This document shows positions 34,401 through 45,467 of a stretch of 64,000 nt of DNA, piece after piece; within the stretch, counting starts at the first letter, position 1; each line of letters starts with the position of its first letter. Location: positions 62,001 to 126,000 of the forward strand of contig NZ_BOMY01000001.1 of the NCBI RefSeq assembly GCF_016862435.1, given 5' to 3'. Below the pieces are notes generated by a model. The model saw nothing but the letters and a program-made list of their open reading frames with translations, had not been told where the DNA came from and did not search any database. The position numbers and the translations under genes were made by a program. The DNA is from Paractinoplanes tereljensis (lineage in GTDB: Bacteria > Actinomycetota > Actinomycetes > Mycobacteriales > Micromonosporaceae).

Positions 34401-34623
34401 GGCCAGTTCCTCGGACGACCGGACCGCGAAGATCTGGAACGCGGCCAGCGGCAACCTGATCGCCACGCTGCCGCACATCGACTTCGTCACGGCCGTCTGC
34501 TTCGGCCCGCAGAGCCGGCATTTCTACTGCGGTGGCTACGACTCCCAGGTCCATCGGTACGACACCAATTCCTGGGAACTGCGGACCACCACCGTCCTCG
34601 GACCCTTCCCTACTGGCAGGTGA
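31420..34623 (+). CDS. Trypsin-like protease-STAND NTPase-WD40 protein
   Basis: A 1067-residue conflict-type protein. Residues 1-185: trypsin-like peptidase with His38 (CWHVIED), Asp71 (DIAVLHA) and Ser143 (GISGAP). Residues about 190-310: unassigned alpha/beta domain. Residues about 365-560: STAND/NACHT ATPase with Walker A GDYGTGKTS (381-389), Walker B VLLFDGFDE (457-465) and sensor VLTCRTH. Residues about 560-770: winged and helical NACHT tail with FAHKSFMEFF. Residues about 773-1060: five to seven WD40 blades (GHDDWIRQVV..LLWDL, GHAGAVNAVI..RVWSL). By analogy with STAND defence proteins, the WD40 part would sense, the NTPase oligomerise, and the protease execute. The 3' end overlaps the opposing SIMPL gene by 14 bp. 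Confidence 0.88.
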   Translation: MNPSALKRSVIRVTNVDGETLGSGFAALTGGYFLTCWHVIEDVADLRIQIEGDNRRLPAAVRADLSDPAADIAVLHAPDAATVPVVRASRSWAANDGAWTYGFQYQAHVSSGYPVIGRISGDTVVDGQEFILIADVDVQRGISGAPLLDMDTGRVVGIVQARLSNKGVGLAVPISAAANRWVAFRQSLSRPEHQLRGRVADLFGAMGYRVTEQSGEAGITPSLVAELTVGPVLLRALVVVLDGEAQQPGDAQRAVHLVGSLLAQRRYDKGFVVTAAAHPAPVHAVADTHHVLLITVADLERTLIDFDHYLRAVVHDYENFGEFYHGDAHPVIDHFRWCDLYRYYIDLRCVDLLSGQSYPSSASTLTEFLGTPERHLLSILGDYGTGKTSLCLQLTYDLARECLRDPAATRIPLFIPLRNFDRQQGMRRLILDTLTDYGIQVTDYKAFELMSRAGRFVLLFDGFDEVADGLDRREVTQLFSQITTLVTGRAKIVLTCRTHYFRSEHQSLETLTTEAMTPLMREVRAHRGFGIVELQKLDEPQILELMSRRYAQDYRGRWGYISNVYNLADLARTPIMLTIMLNSFGDLLSLGSDTAVKSATLYDMYTKFWLERDDERSDITAQERLAFAQALAWRMYATDRLFIPYEELSAAVGEFFAESFPHDPQRLQKLDTNVRTCSFLARDRFGNFMFAHKSFMEFFVAKRLAGSVAEWPVIDLGQRVIPYEITDFVQQLASPHDIATIKAQALNRQNSDILRGMCMDILIGLGDTVREEPLVFAMVAAPDGRLVTANADGTATVLTPDLTIAATLTGHDDWIRQVVISPDGHLLATCGWDGRVLLWDLPGPTRRGEFRLPERVNSVCFDRHSRLLLCAGYDRAISVLHVDTMRPAFTLTGHAGAVNAVIASPTADVVVSAGLDKTLRVWSLEQAGRPTTVRQQEEPITRLAFAADGRSFAAGNWTGKVTVWEVPAVRPRWMSSEHTNMIGALAYSPDSELLASSSDDRTAKIWNAASGNLIATLPHIDFVTAVCFGPQSRHFYCGGYDSQVHRYDTNSWELRTTTVLGPFPTGR

Positions 34624-35806
34624 CGTCCGGGTTCATCGACGTCAGTTCGCCGGCTGGGTTGTTCTGGTAGAGCCAGACGTGCAGGTCGTAGTGCACCGGC
34701 ATGGGCGGCTGGCCGGGCGGGACCGGGTGGCCGGCCATCGGGCCGTCGAAGGGGTGGCTGAGCAGCGTCGGCCGGTCGTCGGCGGTCTTGAGGTTGCCGT
34801 CGGCGTCGGCCTTGAAGTACTCCAGCGCGGCCAGCCGCACCGAACCACCGGCGGCGGCCGTGTAGACCAGGATCTCCGGCAGGGCCGGATCGATCTTCAT
34901 GTCGCCGGTCAGTTCGGGCTTCGCGTAGTGGAAGCCCATGCCCGGCACGCAGTCCTTGGTCGGCCGGTAACCGGCCGCGATCGCCTTCTTGACGTCCCGG
35001 AACCGGCTGGTGGCCTCGACCAGGACCGCCCGCTGTGCGTTGGTCAGCCGGGGCTTGGCCGGCATGCGGGCGAGGGTCGCGGTGACCGGAGCCGGCGCGG
35101 CCAGGGCCCATTCCACGGTGACGGTCGCGGTCAGCTGCTGCTTGCCCGGCTCGAGGGGAACCCGCGCGTCGTACGCGGCCATGCTGTACTGCGGGCTCGG
35201 CGGCCCGAAGGTCGGGGCCACCTCGCTGATCGTGACGACCCGGCCGAGCGGGCGGCCGGCTTCCTTGGCGTACAGCTCGGCCTTGCCGCGGGCATCCGCG
35301 AAGGCCTTCTTGCGCGCCTCGGCGAGCAGCGCGGTGTCGTTCTCGATCGAGAACGACACGCCGTTCAGCCGGGCCGCGTTGCCGCCGGCGGCGATGCCCG
35401 CGGACAGGACCGCCCCGGCCCGCGGCAGGTTCCGGATCTTCGCGGTGAGTCCCTGATTCACGCTGTAGCCGATGATGTCCCGGTCGTCGTTGAACTTCGA
35501 GCTGATCCCGACGTTCGACGTCTGCAGGTCGGCCCGGGCGATGCCGGCCCGGACGAGCGCGTTACGCATCCGGGTGGCCGCGGTGTTGGCCCGTTCCAGC
35601 GCATCGCCCACGGTGGACGCCTCGGTCTCCACCGCGAATTCGGCGGTAAACAGGTCAGGTTCCCCGAACACCGCCCCCGTCCCGGTGACCAGGACGCCTT
35701 CGCGAGACGGCTCACCGCTCGCCGCGGCAACCGCCGGACGCCCACCGCCCAGCACAAACGTCGTCAGTACGGCGAGTAGGGACGCTGTAACACGTGACCG
35801 GTTCAT
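34610..35806 (-). CDS. Secreted SIMPL-domain protein with extra C-terminal domain
   Basis: A 398-residue exported protein. Signal peptide (1-28, cleaved after AVAAA). Residues about 35-240 are a SIMPL/DUF541 domain (VLVTGTGAVFGEPDLFTAEFAVETEA...ANTAATRMRNALVRAGI...IENDTALLAEARKKAFADARGKAELYA). The remaining 150 residues, rich in HYAKPELTG, ALEYFKAD and HYDLHVWLYQNNPAG, form a separate secreted domain of unknown function seen alone in other actinomycetes. SIMPL proteins lie in the cell envelope without an agreed activity. The fusion suggests a shared envelope role. Confidence 0.8.
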   Translation of the reverse strand: MNRSRVTASLLAVLTTFVLGGGRPAVAAASGEPSREGVLVTGTGAVFGEPDLFTAEFAVETEASTVGDALERANTAATRMRNALVRAGIARADLQTSNVGISSKFNDDRDIIGYSVNQGLTAKIRNLPRAGAVLSAGIAAGGNAARLNGVSFSIENDTALLAEARKKAFADARGKAELYAKEAGRPLGRVVTISEVAPTFGPPSPQYSMAAYDARVPLEPGKQQLTATVTVEWALAAPAPVTATLARMPAKPRLTNAQRAVLVEATSRFRDVKKAIAAGYRPTKDCVPGMGFHYAKPELTGDMKIDPALPEILVYTAAAGGSVRLAALEYFKADADGNLKTADDRPTLLSHPFDGPMAGHPVPPGQPPMPVHYDLHVWLYQNNPAGELTSMNPDVTCQ

Positions 35807-35887
35807 TTCCCACCTTCAAGGGTATATTTCATACCATTTAAGGGGTTTTGACGGTATGGGGATGCGGTATTTCGCAGATCTACGCCT

Positions 35888-36289
35888 TCAGGGGGTTCGC
35901 GATTCGCCGAGCAGCCGGAGAACGCCCTCGGTGGGCTGATAGCCGAAAGTGGTCGTGGCGGCGCTCGAGTCGTAGACGCGGTCGATGTGCTCGGGCAGTT
36001 CCCAGCCTCGATCGTGGAATGCCCTGGCGACCTCGGGAGCCCGCTCGGCGATCACGGCCGCCGCGTCCTGGTACAGGGCGACGCAGTCGGCCCGGGTGAA
36101 CGGATAGCGGCCGGCGACATTGAAAGTGCCGGCCACGGCGTCGTGCGCCACGGCGCTGGTGGTCGCCGCCGCGGTGCTGCTGATGTAGACGAAACGCCGC
36201 ACGCCGGCGGAGCCGGCCTCGTCGAGAAAAGCGGCGGTGGCGTCGACGTTGACCGGCCGGACGTGCCCGTCACCGCGACCACCCCGGCG
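35888..36289 (-). pseudogene. Decayed NAD-dependent epimerase/dehydratase
   Basis: Remnants of an extended SDR in more than one frame. A first-strand piece (GVVAVTGTSG) is followed after only a few codons, with a frame change, by NVDATAAFLDEAGSAGVRRFVYISSTAAATTSA. Then the text jumps to a C-terminal part (GTFNVAGRYPFTRADCVALYQ..FGYQPTEGVLRLLGE). The central cofactor-to-active-site region and the Y-x3-K are missing, so at least two internal deletions are needed. The longest intact frame is about 104 codons. It abuts the stop of the alpha/beta hydrolase gene. Confidence 0.75.
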
Positions 36290-37087
36290 TCACGCACGGG
36301 CAACCCCGGCGACGATGTCGGCGGCCAGATGGCCCAGTTCTTCCGGTGCTTCGGCGTGGGCGAGGTGGCCCTGGCCGGGAAGGACGTGCGTGGTTGCGCG
36401 GGGCAGCAGCCGCTGGACGGCGGTGAAGGCGGTGCCGTAGGGGGCGCCGTCCCGGCTGTGCTCGCCGATGATCAGGTCGACCGGGATCGCCAGCTCGGCC
36501 CACCGCTCCGGCTGTGGGGTGAAGGCGTTCAGCGCCGCGAGTTCCTCCGCCACCGGCGCCGCCCAGAGCCGCAACGGCGCCCACGCGGGACTGGCCCGCA
36601 ACGCCGATACGTGCTCCGGCGGGTATCCCGAGACATCGAGGTTGACCAGCTCCACGGCGCGGTCGAGGTCGCCGACGGCGATCGCGGCGCGCAAGGCCGG
36701 CACCGCGGTGGCCCCGAACGGGCGCAGCACCGGCTCGTACGCGATCACCTGCCGCACCGCCGCCGTCCGGGTCGCGGCCTCGATGGTGACGAGTCCGCCG
36801 TAGCTCCAGCCGAACAACCGGGCCGGCTCGTCCAGCCAGGCGAGCCAGGCCAAGAGGTCGAGCACCTCGGTCTCGACGCCGTAGCCGGGCCCGAGCGGGC
36901 CGCTGGGTGCCCGGCCCCGCCGGTTGAGGATCAGGATCGGCTCGGGGCGGTCGATTGCCGCCGCTACCCGGCGCCAGCCCTTCGCGTCGGTCATGACGCC
37001 GGGGACGATCACCAGCGGGGTGCCGGTTCCCGGCTGCCAGAGAGCGTGCAGCCGGAAACCTTCACGGTCGATGTAACGGGATTCCAT
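36290..37087 (-). CDS. Alpha/beta hydrolase
   Basis: A 265-residue cytoplasmic alpha/beta-hydrolase. The nucleophile elbow is GWSYGG, the oxyanion strand is LVIVPGV, and the late histidine lies in GQGHLAHAE. The acid Asp/Glu position is probably in DLIIGEHS. Its start lies only 10 bp beyond the argH stop, so it may ride on the arginine operon transcript, but the function need not be related. Substrate unknown. Confidence 0.85.
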   Translation of the reverse strand: MESRYIDREGFRLHALWQPGTGTPLVIVPGVMTDAKGWRRVAAAIDRPEPILILNRRGRAPSGPLGPGYGVETEVLDLLAWLAWLDEPARLFGWSYGGLVTIEAATRTAAVRQVIAYEPVLRPFGATAVPALRAAIAVGDLDRAVELVNLDVSGYPPEHVSALRASPAWAPLRLWAAPVAEELAALNAFTPQPERWAELAIPVDLIIGEHSRDGAPYGTAFTAVQRLLPRATTHVLPGQGHLAHAEAPEELGHLAADIVAGVARA

Positions 37088-37097
37088 CCGGCCGAAT

Positions 37098-38519
37098 CTA
37101 GCGGGGTACCACCTTCTCGACCGCCCACTGGCGCCAGCTGTCCAGCTTGTGCTGGACCGTGGCCAGTTGGTCGGCTACCGGGCCGGGGCCGGTCGAGCCC
37201 GGCGTGGTGCGGCTGGCCAGGGCCGACTCGACCGTGAGGACATTGCGGACTGAGGGGTCCAGGTGGCCGCTGACCGTCTTCAGGTCGTCGTCGGTCAGGT
37301 CCTCGAGTTCGCAGCCGCGCACCGAGCACAGTGCCACCAGCTGCCCGGTGATCTCGTGCGCCTCGCGGAACGGGACGCCCCGCCGGACCAGCCAGTCGGC
37401 GACCTCGGTGGCCAGCGAGAAGCCGACCGGCGTGGCGGCGGCCAGGCGGTCCACCCGTACCGTCATGGTGGAGATCATGCCGGCCAGAGCCGGCAGCAGG
37501 AGTCCCAGCGTTTCGATCGCGTCGAAGGCCGGCTCTTTGTCCTCCTGCATGTCCCGGTCGTAGGTCAGCGGCAGGCCCTTGAGCATGGTCAGCACCGTGA
37601 CCAGGCCGCCGATCAGCCGGCCGCTCTTGCCGCGGGCCAGTTCGGCGATGTCCGCGTTCTTCTTCTGCGGCATGATCGACGAGCCGGTGGCGAAGGCGTC
37701 GTCCAGCTCGACCCAGCCGAACTCGGTGGAGGTCCAGAGGACCACCTCCTCGCCCAGGCGGGACAGGTGCACGCCGATCAGCGCCGTCACGAACAGGAAC
37801 TCGGCCACGAAGTCCCGGTCGGCGACCGCGTCCATCGAGTTCGGAGCGGGGGCGGTGAAGCCCAGCTCCTTAGCGACCGCGGCCGGGTCGAGCGGCAGCG
37901 AGGAACCGGCCAGTGCCCCCGAGCCGAGCGGCGAGATCGCCGCGCGTGAGTCCCAGTCCCGCAGCCGCTCAAGATCGCGGAGCAGCGGCTGCACGTGGGC
38001 GAGCAGCCAGTGGCCGAAGGTGACCGGCTGGGCGTGCTGCAGGTGCGTCATGCCGGGCGCGGCCGTGTTGACGTTCAGCGCGGCCTGCTCGGTAAGCGCA
38101 TCGGCCAGCTCGACCAGCGCCACGGCCAGGCCGCGGGCGTGGTCGCGCAGGTAGAGCCGCAGGTCGGTGGCGACCTGGTCGTTGCGGGACCGGCCGGCCC
38201 GCAGCTTGCCGCCGAGGGTGCCGAGCCGTTCCAGCAGGCCGCGCTCCAGCGCGGTGTGCACGTCCTCGTCGTCGATCGTGGGCCGGAACTCGCCGGACGC
38301 GCAGGCCGCCTCGAGGTCGTCGAGGGCGGCCAGCATCTGGCCCAGCTCGTCCGGGTCGAGCAACCCGGCCGCGGCGAGCACCCGGGCGTGGGCCCGGGAA
38401 CCGGCGATGTCGTACGGGGCGAGGCGCCAGTCGAACTGGACACTCACCGACAGCCGGGCCAGGGCGTCGGCGGGGCCGCCGGAGAACCGGCCGCCCCACA
38501 AACTCGTCTTCTCAGTCAC
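37098..38519 (-). CDS. argH: Argininosuccinate lyase
   Basis: A 473-residue enzyme cleaving argininosuccinate to arginine and fumarate, the last arginine step. The fumarase/lyase superfamily signature GSSIMPQKKNAD carries the flexible catalytic-loop serine; TSLWGGRFSGG opens the protein as in the family. GTG/ATG context: the start lies 5 bp after the argG stop. Full length. Cytoplasmic tetramer by family. Last gene of the argCJBDFRGH unit. Confidence 0.97.
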   Translation of the reverse strand: MTEKTSLWGGRFSGGPADALARLSVSVQFDWRLAPYDIAGSRAHARVLAAAGLLDPDELGQMLAALDDLEAACASGEFRPTIDDEDVHTALERGLLERLGTLGGKLRAGRSRNDQVATDLRLYLRDHARGLAVALVELADALTEQAALNVNTAAPGMTHLQHAQPVTFGHWLLAHVQPLLRDLERLRDWDSRAAISPLGSGALAGSSLPLDPAAVAKELGFTAPAPNSMDAVADRDFVAEFLFVTALIGVHLSRLGEEVVLWTSTEFGWVELDDAFATGSSIMPQKKNADIAELARGKSGRLIGGLVTVLTMLKGLPLTYDRDMQEDKEPAFDAIETLGLLLPALAGMISTMTVRVDRLAAATPVGFSLATEVADWLVRRGVPFREAHEITGQLVALCSVRGCELEDLTDDDLKTVSGHLDPSVRNVLTVESALASRTTPGSTGPGPVADQLATVQHKLDSWRQWAVEKVVPR

Positions 38520-38524
38520 GACGG

Positions 38525-39723
38525 TCAGTCTGCCAGCCGCCGGTCACGGCCCGCCGCCATGCGCGACGGGAGGCCCCAGAGCTGCACGAAGCCCTTGGCC
38601 AGGGTCTGGTCGAAGGTGTCGCCGGTGTCGTAGGTGGCCATGCCGAAGTCGTACAGGCTGGCGTCCGAGCGCCGGCCGGTGACCACCGCACGGCCGCCGT
38701 GCAGGGTGAGCCGCACCTCGCCGGAGACGTACTTCTGCGAGTCGTCGATGAATGTGTCGAGCGCGTTCTTCAGCGGCGAGAACCACAGGCCGTCGTAGAC
38801 GAGCTCGCCCCAGCGCTGGTCGACCGAGCGCTTGAAGCGGGCCAGGTCACGCTCGACGGTGACGTTCTCGAGCTCCTGGTGGGCGGTGATCAGCGCGATC
38901 GCGCCGGGCGCCTCGTACACCTCGCGGCTCTTGATGCCGACCAGCCGGTCCTCGACCATGTCGAGACGGCCGACACCCTGCGCGCCGGCGCGCCGGTTCA
39001 GCTCGGTGATGGCCTGGTAAGGCGTGACGGTCTCGCCGTCGATGGCGACCGGGTTGCCCTGGTCGAAGGTGATGACGACCTCGTCGGCGTCCCGCGGCTC
39101 AGCGGGGTTCGCCGTGTACGAGTAGATGTCCTCGATCGGCGCGTTCCAGATGTCCTCGAGGAAGCCGGTCTCGACGGCGCGGCCCCACAGGTTCTGGTCG
39201 ATCGAGTACGGCGACTTGTGCGTGACGTCGATCGGCAGCCCCTTCTCCTCGGCCAGCGCGATCGCCTTGTCCCGGGTCCAGGCGAAGTCCCGGGCCGGCG
39301 CGATCACCTTGAGCGTCGGGTCGAGCGCCCCGATGCCGACCTCGAACCGGACCTGGTCGTTGCCCTTGCCGGTGCAGCCGTGCGAGACGATCGTGCCGCC
39401 GTACTGCTTGGCCGCCTCGACCAGGTGCCGCACGATCAGCGGCCGGGACAGCGCCGACACCAGCGGGTACCGGTCCATGTAGAGCGCGTTGGCCCGCAGC
39501 GCCGGCAGGCAGAAGTCGGCCGCGAACTCCTCGCGGGCGTCCACCACGACGCTCTCGGCCGCGCCACAGTCGAGCGCGCGCTGCCGGATGACCTCCATGT
39601 CCTCGCCGCCCTGGCCGACGTCGAGCGCCACGGCGATGACCTCGCCGCCGGTCTGCTCGGCGAGATAGGGAATGGCGACGGAGGTGTCGAGTCCGCCGGA
39701 GAACGCAAGAACGACCCGCTCGG

Positions 39724-39727
<4 letters not shown>
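38525..39727 (-). CDS. argG: Argininosuccinate synthase
   Basis: A 400-residue ATP-dependent enzyme joining citrulline and aspartate. The PP-loop motif [11 protein letters not shown] is at the N-terminus, with the downstream [15 protein letters not shown] citrulline/aspartate site. The GTG at 39727 overlaps the argR stop (GTGA). Full length for the family and cytoplasmic. Confidence 0.97.
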
Positions 39728-42306
<2,579 letters not shown>

Positions 42307-42310
<4 letters not shown>

Positions 42311-43176
42311 GACGGCACCACCATGGTTCCGATTCCTTCCGAGGTGAAGACTTCCAGCAGCGTGGAGTGGGGGACGCGGCCGTCGACCACGTGCGCGGCC
42401 GGCACGCCGCCGCGGACGGCCCGCAGGCACGCCTCCATCTTGGGGACCATGCCGGCTTCGAGGCTGGGCAGCAGCTTCTCGAGGTCGTCGGCGTCGATCC
42501 GGGTGGTGAGCGAGTCGGTGTCCGGCCAGTTGGTGTAGAGACCGGGCACGTCGGTGAGCACGACCAGCTTGCGTGCACCCAGCGCCTCGGCCAGGGCGGC
42601 GGCAGCCGTGTCGGCGTTGACGTTGTGCACGACCCCGTCGGCGTCCGGCGCCACACTCGCGATGACCGGGATGCGGCCGGCCGCGATCAGGTCGTCCACC
42701 GCGCTGGTGTCGACGCGCGTGACGTCGCCGACCTGGCCGATGTCGACCGGCTCACCGTCGATCACGGTGCCTCGCCGGGTCGCGGTGAACAGGCGGGCGT
42801 CCTCACCGGAGAGTCCGACCGCGAACGGGCCGTGCTGGTTGATCAGCCCGACCAGCTCACGTCCGACCTGTCCCGTCAAAACCATCCGGACCACGTCCAT
42901 GGCTTCAGGGGTGGTGACCCGGAGACCGCCACGGAATTCGCTTTCGATCCCGAGCTTGTCGAGCATCCGGCTGATCTGCGGTCCACCACCGTGCACCACT
43001 ACCGGCTTGATCCCGACATATCGCATAAATACGATGTCTTCCGCGAACGCCTTCTGCAGCTCCGGGGTGATCATCGCGTTGCCGCCGTATTTGATCACGA
43101 CGGTCGTGCCGTGGAAGCGCTCCAGCCAGGGCAGCGCCTCGATCAGCACCCCGGCCTTCTCCAGCGGTGACGTCAT
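42307..43176 (-). CDS. argB: Acetylglutamate kinase
   Basis: A 289-residue amino-acid kinase phosphorylating N-acetylglutamate. The start region [10 protein letters not shown] is the nucleotide lysine/glycine motif, with VHGGGPQIS for substrate. Length and an N-terminal helix suggest the arginine-inhibitable hexameric type, an inference. The ATG at 43176 overlaps the argJ stop. Confidence 0.96.
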
Positions 43177-44345
43177 GAGGAGTACGCCGAGTTCTCATGC
43201 ACGTACGCGTGGGAGAGATCTGTCGTCCAAATGGTGGCGCTCATCGCGCCCTCACGCAGGTTGATCGTGATGGTGACGTCCCGCCCGCTCAGGTCGACCT
43301 TCGACCGGTCCTCGGCCGCCGCGCCGCCCTTGCAGATCCAGACGCCGTTGATCGCGACGTCGACCCGGTCCGGTTCGAACTTGGCCTTGGTGGTGCCGAC
43401 CGCGGCCAGGATGCGACCCCAGTTCGGATCGTTGCCGAACAGCGCGGTCTTGACCAGGTTGTTCCCGGCCACCGAGCGCCCCACCTCGACCGCGTCGGCC
43501 TCGGTGTCGGCGCCCTCGACGACGATCTCGACGTGCTTGGTGGCACCCTCGGCGTCCGCGATGAGCTGCTGCGCGAGGTCGTGGCAAACGGCGGTGACCG
43601 CCGCGGTCAGTTCCTCCTGCGAGGGCTGCACGTCGGAAGCCCCGCTGGCCAGCAACAGCACGGTGTCGTTCGTCGACATGCAGCCGTCCGCGTCGATCCG
43701 GTCGAAGGTGAGCCGGGTCGCCTCACGTAGTGCCGCGTCGAGCACCTCGTTGTCGGCCGACGCGTCGGTGGTGATGACCACGAGCATGGTGGCCAGGGCC
43801 GGCGCGAGCATGCCGGCGCCCTTGGCGATGCCGCCGACCGACCAGCCTTGGTTCTGCACCACGGCGTTCTTGGCCACCGTGTCGGTCGTCATGATCGCCT
43901 CGGCGGCTTTCCCGCCGCCGTCCGCGGTCAGCGCCTTCGCCGCGGCGGTGACGCCGGGCAGCAGCTTGTCCATCGGCAGCAGCTCACCGATCAGCCCGGT
44001 AGAGCAGACCGCCACGTCGCCGGGCCCGATCATCTGCGGCTTGGGGCCGCCGCGCAGCACGGTCGCGGTGTGCTCGGCGGTGGCGTGGGTGTCGCGGAAG
44101 CCTTGGGTGCCGGTGCAGGCGTTGGCGCCGCCCGAGTTGAGCACGACCGCGCGCACGATGCCGCCCTTGAGCACCTGCTGGCTCCACAGGACCGGGGCGG
44201 CCTTGACGCGGTTGCCGGTGAAGACGGCGGCAGCGGTGTAGTCGGGCCCGTCGTTGACGACCAGGGCGACGTCCGGGTTGCCGGTGGCCTTGAGACCGGC
44301 GGCGACGCCGCTGGCCCGGAAGCCCTTGGGGTGGGTCACGGTCAT
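43173..44345 (-). CDS. argJ: Bifunctional ornithine acetyltransferase / N-acetylglutamate synthase
   Basis: A 390-residue enzyme of the acetyl-recycling arginine pathway. The self-cleavage site is visible in [14 protein letters not shown]: cleavage before Thr186 would create the beta-subunit nucleophile. Start ATG 44345 ([13 protein letters not shown]) overlaps the argC stop; longer readings into argC are not supported. Presence of argJ explains the absence of a separate argA/argE here. Confidence 0.95.
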   Translation of the reverse strand: MTVTHPKGFRASGVAAGLKATGNPDVALVVNDGPDYTAAAVFTGNRVKAAPVLWSQQVLKGGIVRAVVLNSGGANACTGTQGFRDTHATAEHTATVLRGGPKPQMIGPGDVAVCSTGLIGELLPMDKLLPGVTAAAKALTADGGGKAAEAIMTTDTVAKNAVVQNQGWSVGGIAKGAGMLAPALATMLVVITTDASADNEVLDAALREATRLTFDRIDADGCMSTNDTVLLLASGASDVQPSQEELTAAVTAVCHDLAQQLIADAEGATKHVEIVVEGADTEADAVEVGRSVAGNNLVKTALFGNDPNWGRILAAVGTTKAKFEPDRVDVAINGVWICKGGAAAEDRSKVDLSGRDVTITINLREGAMSATIWTTDLSHAYVHENSAYSS

Positions 44346-45343
44346 GGTGCGACTCCGAACACGGACAGGCCCATCGTCTCGGGCAGGCCGAACATGAGGT
44401 TGGCGCACTGCACAGCTTGACCGGAGGCACCCTTGCCCAGGTTGTCGAGGGCGCTGACCACGATGATCCGGCCCGAGTCGACGTCGACGGTCGCCTGCAG
44501 ATGACAGGAGTTGGACCCGGAGGTAGCCGCGGTGTGCGGCCACTGCCCGGCCGGCAGGACGTGGATGAACGGCTCCCCCGCGTACGCCTCCTGGAGAACC
44601 TTTTGCGGGTCGCCTTCCTTGGCGAAGCGCGCGGTAACCGTCGCGAGGATGCCGCGCGGCATCGGCGCGAGGACCGGGGTCATCGAGAGTGACGTCGCGC
44701 CGGTCGCCTGCTTGATCTCCGGCACGTGCTGGTGCGCGCCCACCTTGTACGGCGACAGGTCGCCCATCACCTCGCTGGCCAGCAGGTTCACCTTGGCGCT
44801 GCGGCCCGCGCCGGAGGTGCCGGAGCTGGCCACCACGACCACATCCTCCGGGCTCGCAAGCCCGGAGGCGATCAGCGGAGCGAGCGCAAGTGTGATGGTG
44901 GCCGCATAACAACCCGTGTTGGCGACCCGGGTCGAGGCCGCGATCGCGGCCCGCTGACCGGGCAGCTCGGGCAGCCCGTAGGTCCAGGTGCCGGCGTGCT
45001 CACCGCCGTAGTATTTCTGCCACAGCCCGGCGTCCTTCAGCCGGAAGTCGGCCCCGAGGTCGACGACCTTGACGTGCGCCGGCAGCTGCGCGGCCACGGC
45101 CGCCGACTGCCCGTGCGGAAGAGCAAGAAACACCAGGTCAGCGTCGGCCAGGCCGGCCGCATCGGTCACCCCGAGCGTCAGGTCGAGGCCGGCCAACTGC
45201 GGGTGTACGGCGGTGACGTGCGTGCCCGCCTGGGAGTGCGCGGTGGCCGCCACGAGATCGAACTCGGGGTGCCCGGCGAGCAGACGCAGGAGCTCGCCCC
45301 CCGCGTAACCACTGGCCCCCGCAACGGCGACTCGAATCCCCAT
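44342..45343 (-). CDS. argC: N-acetyl-gamma-glutamyl-phosphate reductase
   Basis: A 333-residue NADPH-dependent reductase, first gene of the operon. Rossmann motif AVAGASGYAGGELLRLL and catalytic-cysteine segment VANTGCYAATITLAL. Start ATG 45343 has a GGAGG site 5 bp upstream, with an ARG-like box just beyond it. Full length. Confidence 0.97.
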   Translation of the reverse strand: MGIRVAVAGASGYAGGELLRLLAGHPEFDLVAATAHSQAGTHVTAVHPQLAGLDLTLGVTDAAGLADADLVFLALPHGQSAAVAAQLPAHVKVVDLGADFRLKDAGLWQKYYGGEHAGTWTYGLPELPGQRAAIAASTRVANTGCYAATITLALAPLIASGLASPEDVVVVASSGTSGAGRSAKVNLLASEVMGDLSPYKVGAHQHVPEIKQATGATSLSMTPVLAPMPRGILATVTARFAKEGDPQKVLQEAYAGEPFIHVLPAGQWPHTAATSGSNSCHLQATVDVDSGRIIVVSALDNLGKGASGQAVQCANLMFGLPETMGLSVFGVAP

Positions 45344-45351
45344 ACCAACCT

Positions 45352-45369
45352 CCGCATGACTATGCAGAA
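45352..45369 (-). promoter_or_regulatory. Putative ARG box before argC
   Basis: The symmetric core GCATGACTATGC (45354-45365, + strand) resembles TGCAT-rich ARG boxes of actinomycetes. It lies 11-22 bp upstream of the argC start, overlapping the ribosome-site region, where bound ArgR would block expression of the whole operon. The divergent DUF2252 gene begins about 100 bp away. Confidence 0.55.
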
Positions 45370-45467
45370 GACCGTATCAAGACGCGCTCGTGATCGCCAA
45401 CTATGTTTCCGCCGGTTCATGCGCCCGGGGTGATGGCACCGCGCGGCAACCGGCGGACCGTGACCGG

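Noticed and set aside
31407..34670. 1087- and 1036-residue frames overlapping the trypsin-STAND gene in other frames
   Set aside because: The 1067-residue frame has all catalytic, Walker and WD40 motifs; the others are low-complexity Arg/Gly/Pro shadows.
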